The notes below the pieces were generated by a model. That model did no database searches. It was not told the origin of the DNA and saw only the letters and a program-made list of their open reading frames with translations. The position numbers and the translations under genes are program-made. This document shows, piece by piece, positions 30,685 to 39,014 of a stretch of DNA of 64,000 nt. Origin of the DNA: Saccharomycopsis fibuligera x Saccharomycopsis cf. fibuligera (lineage: Eukaryota; Ascomycota; Saccharomycetes; Ascoideales; Saccharomycopsidaceae); contig CP012819.1 in NCBI GenBank assembly GCA_001936135.1, forward strand, positions 2,575,501-2,639,500. Direction: 5' to 3'. Positions within the stretch are counted from its first letter, which is position 1. Each line of letters begins with the position of its first letter.

Positions 30685-32377
30685 TACTCTTTCTAAATGT
30701 TGTGTTTAAAAGGGGGTTAGTTCTCTACTAAGTATTTTAAACACGTTTGTTATGGTTATTATCGTTATCGATGGGTATATCGGCTTGTCGTTTATTCCAC
30801 CCATCGCTATATACACAAGTTAAAAGGAACACTTCGCCGACCTTTATACAAGATTTTCGACAATTTGAAGGACATTTGAAGGATCCTTCAGACGGTTGTG
30901 AACACAAACTGATCAGGAATGCGAACACAATGAAGGAAAATGTTCGCAACACTAAAGTGAGTTGTTTATTGAACAATATAATCCATATAGTCCGAGACCC
31001 AAATGGGGAAAATCTTCATGCTTTAGCAAATTCTGTATATGCGGGGTTTTTATTTATATTATTTCTGTTTTCTATCATTCATATGTATTTAATAAATCGA
31101 TCTTGTGTGAAAAAAAAATCATTTTGTATGTGAGAAAAAAGACTAATCGATAAAGAAGAGTTGAAGAATGAAGAGCTAGGAGCTAAATAATATAAGCCTA
31201 TGTTGAATGAATCTTCACAACTAAAGAGTAGCTGTAGGGTTATTTCTGAAAAAGTGTTAACTAAGAAAATTTTCAGTTTTTGATATTGATGCATTTTGTA
31301 ACTTAAGTCTAATATCAGTTCACACGATTCTCTTTCCTTTGTTCCTTTGCATCCTCACTGCTCAGCATATACAAAGGTAGCTATATATTTTTACACAGTT
31401 GAAAGATAGCTATCCATACAACAGAGAAGAAAATTTGTAATGTTATCAATAAGCCTAGTATACATGCATGAAAATGTCTAGTTATCTGCAATAAAGCTAA
31501 CTTTAGTGTACCGCTGCTTTGAGTAAGGATTTATCATAGGATTAAAAGAATTTTGTACACAAATCTCTATAGAAATGTTGGTTGTTGCCCAAACCGTTAA
31601 GAATTTTGAGGTTTGCACTCTTGCAAAAATGAAGAAATAGTGCTAAAGGTTGGTTTTTGATAAATGTGGTACTAGCTTGCATTAAAGGATTGTAGTGTAC
31701 CTGTATATCAAATTTGAGATATCGGACTAAATCTGGCGTCTAGATTTTAAATATTCAATGACGAATATTAGACGTATTATGCACCCAAAGCCATAGTTTT
31801 GTAATACAGAAAATTTCTGCTATCAAGTGCCTTTATGTTTATAATCAATGTGAAGACTCTATAATAAAGACTTCTTTTTAACTGGTTACTCGTTTAGTTT
31901 ATTCTCAAGATATGTACTTTGTTAGTCTACAGCAGTGCAGCTTTCACCTAGCCCCTGCTCTTGCTCTTTCATTTCATTGCAGCAAGCTTGTTTTCAAGGC
32001 TCTACTATTACTAATGGCTAGATGTTGCAAAGACACCACTACATGTGTGGTTGCAACTTACAGGGGTGACAATACAATCAGCTGCGTCATTGGTTTACAT
32101 TGATAGACGTTAGGATATGCAACAACAAAAACAAAAGACAAAAGCTAAATCATATTTGCTTCTATCAGTCTGTCTTCTGTGAGTACAAAATATTTGAAAT
32201 ACGAGAAATTTGAGGTTTAGAACATTATTACACAATTATAAAAATGGACGCCTGTCATCGTGTAGCTTGTAAAAGAACTGCTAATAAGGAGTTTTGCCCT
32301 CTTCGGAAACATAAGCGATGGATAAACGCATTCTTCCATTTGGTCCGACAAATTTTAGAAGATAATTTGAGCGTTAT

Positions 32378-32416
<39 letters not shown>

Positions 32417-33857
32417 TTGGCGCAGCTGGGTTGACAATAAAGCGTCGCTTTATTTATCCTCTTTTTGTGCTTTTTGTGTTCCACGTTAGGTGCAGGACGC
32501 AACTACCATTGCATATTATCGCCTTAGATTGCATCTTTTGCTGCACGGGAGAGCTGTTCTTTTTTGGTAAAACCATCCCCTTCGTAAACTCAACATTTAG
32601 AGGGTAAGTTAAGAAGAACCGTAACGGTCACACACTTTGAATAATAATATGTATAAGAGTCCTGCATGCGGATTAAAGAGACGAACGCAACATCTTTTTA
32701 ATACTGTGTTATGAGAACTAAAGCAGTTTCAAAACATTTGAGCTGCACAACACACGCAAAGCTAACATGCAAGAAGAAGAAAAACAAAAAACGGAAAAGA
32801 ACTAAACCACAGAGTAGAACTCTAAAATGAACATCAAGCAAACAATAGATAATTTTCTGGAATAAACATATGCTGTTATTTTGTTATCCGCCCCTCAGGT
32901 TTAACCAAGCAACAAATGGAAGATCAGAGACGAGCTACTTTTTTGTTCATTTCCCATATACGTTTCGTAAAGCAGAGCATTTTAGTATAGCATACATCGA
33001 GCACTAGCTTATCAACTAGCGCTGCTCAAGCTAATGTAGATACTACCATAGTGAGCAGTTAGGTTATCTGTGCTTTCTGTCAAAAAGCATTTTCGAGATG
33101 CTGTTTTGCTAGCTATAGCACTGCTAGCCGAGAGATTTTCTTCCATGCGGTTTGAAGTTGACAAGCAGTATAGAAACAGATAAAATCTGTGGATACTCGA
33201 CAAAAAGCTAATGTGTATCTTTGGTACAGTGAATATGTGCTGTTAGGCCTAAAAGCCCTCGTAGTTTCAGACTTATACCAACTGCAATAAAATCAAATTT
33301 ATTGCGAGCTTTTAAAAAGAGTGACGGTTGGTCGAGGCAGAAAGTCCACTAAAGTCTGGCAAAACCTCGAAACCACGAGGAGCCGCACCACAGTATTATG
33401 TATCTCCTGTAATTATGATTGTTTCTGGCTTCTTAGATCGTATTATCTAGGCGCATTGGTTAGATTGTATTTTGTTTTATGTCCTGGACACAACGCATTA
33501 GAGTGCATGATAATTGAATACTTACGCACACTACTGTAATAATTGCGTTGGGTGTTGTTAGATTTTTTAGAGGGTTTTGTCTAATAAAACCACCATTTTC
33601 TGTGCTGCTAAACTAGATTAAAATTCTTTGATACTTATATAACACACTATGATCGCTGGAATCGAGTTACCACCACTTCTCCTTATGGTTCTGCTTGGAC
33701 CACATTTTATTATTAATTTTGCTAGCTATTAGGTCAATTATAAATAATCATATTTTCCTTCAATTATAAGTTCAGTCAATACAGCTTGCGCAAAGATCAA
33801 ACTGCCTACCGTTCTTTATCACTAAGAAATCCACATAATTGAACTCATTGGACCAAT
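30685..33857. other. 3.2-kb gene-poor region
   Basis: The largest gap in the window. Only short open frames occur; several start with TTG or GTG rather than ATG (those at 30737-30976 and 30747-31133 among them), and none carries a recognisable domain. Within it are a run of 33 A at 32382-32414, a small palindrome CCTCG-N6-CGAGG at 33365-33380, and TATA-like sequence at 33632-33639 for the downstream permease. I looked for retrotransposon ends (TG...CA repeats with duplicated target) and found no convincing pair. Confidence 0.5.
32382..32414 (+). repeat. Poly-A run of 33
   Basis: 33 consecutive A within the gene-poor region. Similar runs occur at 19083-19105 (23 A), 35577-35603 (27 T), 49599-49627 (29 A) and 61341-61370 (30 A), all intergenic. 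Exact length in the assembly may be unreliable. Confidence 0.9.
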
Positions 33858-35450
33858 ATGTATAAACCAGAGATACCCGATATGCAAATTTATACCGCAG
33901 AACAGAATAAATATGGCACAACTATTTTTCTGAACAAAAGCCAGTCGTCATATAGGGTGAATAACCTCAGTCAAACTCAAGTAGAAGAGGATACGCAATA
34001 TTTTAGTGAAAAAACTAAAGACTTGCAAGTTGCTGAACTTGGTGAGAGATTTGGTGTTAACCAGAAGAAACTTCTTCGCAAAATCGATCTCTGCGTGCTT
34101 CCTTCATTTGCTTTATTATATTTTGTATCATTCTTAAACCGATCCAGTTTTGGCTTAGTGTGGGTTGACGGCATCTTTGAAAGTTTAAATATTAATCAAT
34201 TACAGCTTACCGCTGCATACGCTGCCTTTTTTGCCCCAATTATTTGCTTCCAGTTCTTTTCTAATATCATTTTAAGAGTCATAAAACCACATTTCTGGAT
34301 CGCCTTCAGTGTCTTGTTTTATGGAACATTTAATTTGGCTTCTGGATTTTCTAAAAATTATGGAACATTCGTTGTTTGTCAATTTTTCCATGGTCTTTTT
34401 CAAGCTGGATCTGAAACTGCAGTCGTTTACATTCTAGCTCATTATTATGAAAGAAGAGAAGCCCAGCGAAGATTTAGCGGATTATACTCTGTCAATTGTT
34501 TAGGAGGAATGACAGCTAACTTGGTAAGCTATGCTATCAATAAACATGTGACTAATGGGAATCTACACGGCTACGAGCCTTGGAGGTATCTCTTGATTAT
34601 TCTTGGCTCCATAACAATGGGTGCATCTGTCATTTTATTTCTTACTGTGCCGGACTTTCCAGAAGGGGCAAGATTTTTTAATGACAATGAAACTTTCTTT
34701 ATAATCAAGAAATTGGAACTCTACGGAGGCAAGTCAGGTTATACTTTAAATACATCAGCTCCAGAAGTGTTCGAGGTCTTAAAAGACCCAATTATTTACT
34801 TGCCAGCTTTAGCAGCTTTTGGTATTGGCTTTGTTAGTCATGCATATTCGTTATTCGAGCCCATTTTCTATCAAAGTTTAAACTTCGGTACAGCGACCAC
34901 CAATTTGTTTTCATCCTTTCCTTGGATAGTGGCCTTTTTTTGGATTAATATCAATTCTTACTTGTCTGATAAATTCAAAATCAGGTATCCATTTTTGTTC
35001 TTTAATACTTTGGCTGTGGTGATTGGTGCACTAATAATCTTTTGCGATAAAAATAAAGGAAGGGACCATTTCAAATATGCAGGAAACTTCTTGTTGATTT
35101 CTGGTGCATATAGTTCTATGCCAATTTTTATTTGTTGGTCCAGTTTGAATGTTTGTGGTCATTTAAGAAAAAGTGTTATTACTTCACTTGAAGTTAGCAT
35201 CCATGATTTTGGCGGTTTGGTTGCTTTATTTGCTTTTTACAAAAATGATATTCTTTTTAGACAAGGTTTCATTGCCGGTTTTGTATTCGAACTTGTTTGT
35301 TGGGCGATCAGCGTTTACTACTTGTACATGCTATTGAAGCAAAACATGAAAAAAAGATCTAACTCTTACAAGTCAGAATTCGATCTGTACAATAGCAGGA
35401 AGAAGACAATAATGGGTGATAAAAATCCCAACTATGATTATATGTATTGA
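33858..35450 (+). CDS. MFS permease of the Dal5 (anion:cation symporter) family
   Basis: A 530-aa major-facilitator transporter of the fungal Dal5/Tna1-like group, which imports carboxylate-type solutes such as allantoate, nicotinate, pantothenate or biotin precursors by proton symport. It begins with about 75 cytosolic residues, then KIDLCVLPSFALLYFVSFLNRSSFG, the group's TM1 region with Arg at the usual place, and about 12 membrane segments to residue ~490. The tail is basic and hydrophilic. The group's SxxxN/NAK motif after TM1 is altered (FGLVWVDGIF), so the substrate cannot be guessed. I found only two CTG codons, both in the soluble ends. The gene is isolated: it follows a 3.2-kb gene-poor stretch and precedes a 1.2-kb gap. 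A TATA-like ACTTATATAA lies about 220 bp upstream. ATG at 33858. Confidence 0.8.
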   Translation: MYKPEIPDMQIYTAEQNKYGTTIFLNKSQSSYRVNNLSQTQVEEDTQYFSEKTKDLQVAELGERFGVNQKKLLRKIDLCVLPSFALLYFVSFLNRSSFGLVWVDGIFESLNINQLQLTAAYAAFFAPIICFQFFSNIILRVIKPHFWIAFSVLFYGTFNLASGFSKNYGTFVVCQFFHGLFQAGSETAVVYILAHYYERREAQRRFSGLYSVNCLGGMTANLVSYAINKHVTNGNLHGYEPWRYLLIILGSITMGASVILFLTVPDFPEGARFFNDNETFFIIKKLELYGGKSGYTLNTSAPEVFEVLKDPIIYLPALAAFGIGFVSHAYSLFEPIFYQSLNFGTATTNLFSSFPWIVAFFWININSYLSDKFKIRYPFLFFNTLAVVIGALIIFCDKNKGRDHFKYAGNFLLISGAYSSMPIFICWSSLNVCGHLRKSVITSLEVSIHDFGGLVALFAFYKNDILFRQGFIAGFVFELVCWAISVYYLYMLLKQNMKKRSNSYKSEFDLYNSRKKTIMGDKNPNYDYMY

Positions 35451-36671
35451 TGTTAAGTGTATTGTGTTTGTTATTTTTTATTTTTGGTTCGGTTCTCGGT
35501 AGTATCTTTTTTTTTGTCCTTACTCATGTTAACTAATATTCTTTCCAAAGTTTTTCCCGTTTTCTTTTTCTCGGCATTTTTTTTTTTTTTTTTTTTTTTT
35601 TTTGTTTCAACTTTTTCGTTCAAGTGAGCTTTATAGTCGTGGTCGGTATAGGTCTGGGTTTTTATTGTATATTGTATTTTATATGATGTCTTATCATTAA
35701 GTGATTACCGTATGGCAAAGCTGAAAAGTGAGCTTTTTTGAAGGATACAAATTGAGCCGCTGACTAACATTGCACTTCTCGTTGACATGCGTCGTAGAGC
35801 TGATATTGAGCAACGTGCCTTTGTGTTCTAGACTTGAACAGAAAAGGCAAGTTTATGTATCGAACTACAAGAAGGGATCCTAAAAGCCCCTAATAAGCAA
35901 CCGATGAGGTGAGCAGATCTTTTAGTACGGCGTGAAACAGCAAGGAAGGCGCCAATATGTGAACCAACACGAAAATGTTATTGCTTAAAAAGCACCTACT
36001 ATACCTATAATGAGTAACATATTAGCTACTTAGAGTCATTATTAAGACAAAAAAGGTAATCAAAGGAGCTATTAGTCTCTCCTTTCCTGTAAGCCTCACT
36101 TACCAAATTAATCAATGCCTTCCCCCCTTTAACAGCCTGGAAGGCACCCTCATCTCTGGTGTGCTTCGTTTTTTAAACATCTGTATGTAAGTTTGTCGAT
36201 CCCTTTTATTTACTTCACGTACCTGAAAAAAAAGTTAAGATCTGCTCGTCGCGGTTTTCCATCAAGATGTCCACTAAATTCATTCGAGTTCTATATTGCA
36301 GGAAAAAAAACGCATCCTTACCCGGCGCGTTTTCAAAGGGCGCCAGGCACCTAGCAGTAACATGCAGTATGGCGCGTTGGTGCTCATCTGGCCTTCAACA
36401 TGTCAACCCTCAAATAGCTATATAAGTGATGGGTTGTGTCTCCCGTATTCATATTTTTTCCCAATTATTTACGTTTATTCTATCATCTTTAGATCCCAAA
36501 GCACATTAACACATTCTTTTGTTTTTTTACTGTTCTTTAGAACTTTTATCCATTCACTCACTTGACCTACAGTGTCGCATACATTCGTTTTCCGCCTCCG
36601 TTCTTCTCATTAAGCATAAACCAGCTACCAACCAACAAACCTGTAACTCCATCAATTACATTCGCTTAAAA
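35451..36671. other. Intergenic region between permease and GPI-protein gene
   Basis: Holds a run of 27 T (35577-35603), a short inverted repeat AAAGGAG...CTCCTTT (36062-36085), several GGCGCG/GGCGCC motifs (about 35948, 36322-36345, 36371) and a TATA box at 36419-36426 for the GPI-protein gene. No gene is seen. Confidence 0.5.
36419..36426 (+). promoter_or_regulatory. TATA box of the GPI-protein gene
   Basis: TATATAAG lies 246 bp before the ATG, in front of a T/C-rich leader (36430-36600). This layout is usual for strongly regulated yeast wall-protein genes. Confidence 0.5.
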
Positions 36672-37619
36672 ATGCAATACTCTAGCTTAATTTACACTCT
36701 TTCCTTTTGCTTTCTTGCAAGCACTACCCTTGCTGCTGAAACCACTGTCTCTGCTGCTCTTTCCAGTACCACCGTTCAGTTGACCACCGACTATGACAAT
36801 ACTGTGACCACTGATGGAAGCGATGATGACGATGTCACTACTGTGTATGACGACGAAACAGCCACTACTGTTGTCTCTCAAGGTACTGACACCACCACTA
36901 CCGCTGGCGGAAGCACCTTTACTTCTACTTACTCTACAAGTAGTAACACCAACACTGCTGCTCAAACTTCTGATGCTGGTGATGATAATACTGCTTCAAC
37001 TGCTGCTGTATCTTCCAGTGTTACGAGTAGTGCTCCAGAGCCAACTTCTGCCAAAACAACTTCCGAGTCTACTGCTAGTGCGACTGCTGATGTTTCAAAT
37101 TCTATTCAAGCCGGTCAACTTGTCTCTGAGATCAACGATGGACAAATCCAAGCTGCTACTGGCTCTACAGTTGCTTCTGCAGCAGCAGCAACTGATGCTT
37201 CTGCAGCTACGGCTCAAAGTACTATTTACACTACTGTAAAGTCTGTTGTTGTCTCTACTGTGACTGCGAACGAATGTGCTGCAAGCTCAGCCGCTACCAA
37301 AGCTACTGAAACTACCGAAGCCACTGAAGCCACCGAAGCCACCGAAGCTACTGAAGCCACTGAAGCCACCGAAGCCACCGAAGCTACCGAAGCCACTGAA
37401 GCCACTTCTGAAGCTCCAAGCTCAATAAGCACGGTTGAACCTTCTGCTGCCACTTCTCCAGCTGCCACAAATGGAACATCTAGCACTTCTGCTGCATACG
37501 GAGCAACCCCAAGTCTCTCATCTTATGAAGGTAGCGCTGTGAAAGCATACGCACAATCATTCAGCTACATATACTTGGCTGGTACCGCTGTTGTTTTCTT
37601 GACTCTTTTGAACATGTAG
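36672..37619 (+). CDS. GPI-anchored cell-wall protein with one PIR-like motif
   Basis: A 315-aa Ser/Thr/Ala-rich mannoprotein. Residues 1-21 (MQYSSLIYTLSFCFLASTTLA) form a signal peptide. The C-terminal 20 residues are hydrophobic (FSYIYLAGTAVVFLTLLNM) after a small-residue stretch (YEGSAVKAYA), the layout of a GPI-attachment signal, with the anchor site probably near the Gly or Ser there. At 151-161 the sequence VSEINDGQIQA matches the PIR repeat (SQIxDGQxQA) except that the first Gln, which links PIR proteins to beta-1,3-glucan, is Glu. About ten tandem Thr-Glu-Ala units follow (about 213-245). A shorter acidic stretch (SDDDDVTTVYDDE) lies near 50-62. I chose the ATG at 36672 because it starts the signal peptide; the frame is open upstream. 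It is probably covalently wall-bound; exact family unknown. Confidence 0.85.
   Translation: MQYSSLIYTLSFCFLASTTLAAETTVSAALSSTTVQLTTDYDNTVTTDGSDDDDVTTVYDDETATTVVSQGTDTTTTAGGSTFTSTYSTSSNTNTAAQTSDAGDDNTASTAAVSSSVTSSAPEPTSAKTTSESTASATADVSNSIQAGQLVSEINDGQIQAATGSTVASAAAATDASAATAQSTIYTTVKSVVVSTVTANECAASSAATKATETTEATEATEATEATEATEATEATEATEATEATSEAPSSISTVEPSAATSPAATNGTSSTSAAYGATPSLSSYEGSAVKAYAQSFSYIYLAGTAVVFLTLLNM
37305..37410 (+). repeat. Thr-Glu-Ala coding tandem repeat
   Basis: About ten 9-nt units (ACYGAAGCY) coding Thr-Glu-Ala inside the GPI-protein gene. Synonymous third positions vary between units, so the array is not freshly expanded. Confidence 0.85.
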
Positions 37620-37929
37620 AGAAACAACAGATCACGTAAAAAAAAGTTTTTTTCATTTTTTTCTCTGCTTCACTTTACGCCTTCGATAGATTTATGTCCT
37701 GGTTTTTTCTTCTTTGACGGTTGTGCAATGTTTTTATGTTCATTTTTCTTTCTCTTCTCCATTTTGTATTGTTAGGTTTGGCTTATAAATAATGTTTCAA
37801 AGTTTTAATTTTAATGTCTTGATATTGTAGTTTATAATATTTGTGTGATTAGTCATACTCGTATATAAATGTTACATAATCAGTTTTAGGTTTCTGGAAA
37901 TCGACGATTGACGGCCAAGAAAAAAACTG

Positions 37930-37968
37930 CGTGAGCTCCGGAGCGAAAACCACTTCCGAGAGCTCACG
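37930..37968. repeat. Inverted repeat CGTGAGCTC...GAGCTCACG
   Basis: Two perfect 9-bp arms flank 21 nt. After a one-base bulge the stem extends by CGGAG pairing with TTCCG (one G-T), leaving a loop of about 10 nt. It lies 310 bp past the GPI-protein gene in otherwise A/T-rich DNA and is followed by TTTT. It could be an RNA hairpin or a pair of factor sites; the role is unknown. Confidence 0.7.
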
Positions 37969-38303
37969 TTTTCTGCCACTAAAAACTAAAAAAGAAAAAA
38001 ATTAAGTCATCGCTGCTAAATTCTATGCTGCCCTTTTGTTGCTCCGGTCATCAACAATCTAGTTATACCTACAGGCAGCAAAAAACAAAAAAGAAAAGAT
38101 AAAAAAATATTACATATGATATAAATAAGCTCCAGCTTCGTTTTTCCTAGTGGCTGTTTTTCCCCTTTTGTATTTTTGTTTTGTGAATAGGTGCTTATTT
38201 TGACACAGCCTTATTTTACTACTGCTCTATTCTTGTATCACATATACGCACAAAGGGGCGCTCTATACAAGATCAGTTTAACGGGCATACATAATTATCA
38301 GAA

Positions 38304-38465
38304 ATGTTTATCAAGGCTTCATTAATGGTGCTCTCATGTTACTTTCTCGTGACTCATATTCCAGTGGTCTTCCTTACCGTGGATATTGCAATGGATCATT
38401 TAATTTACTGGTTAGAATTGAATTCTTTTCCTGCTAATGCTGAGGTCTCTTCTAATGTGGGCTAA
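38304..38465 (+). CDS. Possible 53-aa hydrophobic protein
   Basis: ATG to TAA without interruption, 53 codons. The N-terminal 28 residues are strongly hydrophobic after MFIKAS, like a signal anchor, and the rest is polar. About 180 bp upstream is ATAAATAAG followed by a C/T-rich leader as in active yeast promoters. I know no homologue, and a chance frame of this size is common, so this is a weak call. Confidence 0.2.
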   Translation: MFIKASLMVLSCYFLVTHIPVVFLTVDIAMDHLIYWLELNSFPANAEVSSNVG

Positions 38466-39014
38466 TCAAAACTTAAGGCTTGTCATATATGGAACTGATA
38501 TGACCGTGGCGCTAAAACGAACCATTTGTTAAACGTCTTGCTGATTCTATCATATTATTTCAATTATTTCTCACATAGCGCAACATACTGCAGGGTGACC
38601 TCGTCTTTTACGCTTATTGTGACTATAGTTTTATGAATGTGTCCTCACTTCAATTATATAAAACGCTTCAACTTAATATTCCACTTTTATTCAAGCACAG
38701 GATTCAAAAAAAATTAGGTTTTTTAGCATGCTGTTACCACAATTCATGAGAAATCTTTTGTTCTACATATTCCCATAAATCAAATAGATTAGGCATCAAA
38801 AATTTCATATCATGGAGTCACTGGTGGACATCCTAGTATATATAAAACCAAAATCAAAATAAGCATGTTTTAATCGTTTAGCTTTTTTTTTTGTAGTCCA
38901 GATTCAAGGCAATTGCCTATATTTACAAGCATCTATAATAGACATTTCTCCCGCATTGCATTTTTTTTGTTATGAAGTGAATTGCTTTTCTGTTTCTATT
39001 AATTTACTAAATTC

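Larger units (their letters stand above)
37620..39014. other. Intergenic region with hairpin and possible small ORF
   Basis: About 1.4 kb between the GPI-protein gene and the end of the Sls1-like gene. It contains a strong inverted repeat (37930-37968), a TATA-like ATAAATAAG at about 38122 with C/T-rich sequence after it, and a 53-codon open frame (38304-38465), each listed separately. Confidence 0.5.

Noticed and set aside
30737-30976. - strand frame with a signal-peptide-like start and several Cys, resembling a small secreted protein
   Set aside because: Its first codon is TTG and it contains no ATG; it also overlaps another frame on the + strand, so there is no support for a gene.
30771-31133. 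+ strand frame of 120 codons from an ATG, with a hydrophobic C-terminal stretch
   Set aside because: No recognisable domain, A/T-driven composition and no promoter feature; a frame of this size is expected by chance in 3 kb of such DNA.
33553-33790. Possible solo LTR beginning TGTTG with a TATA-like centre
   Set aside because: No matching CAACA end, no target-site duplication and no second copy in the window; better read as the permease promoter.
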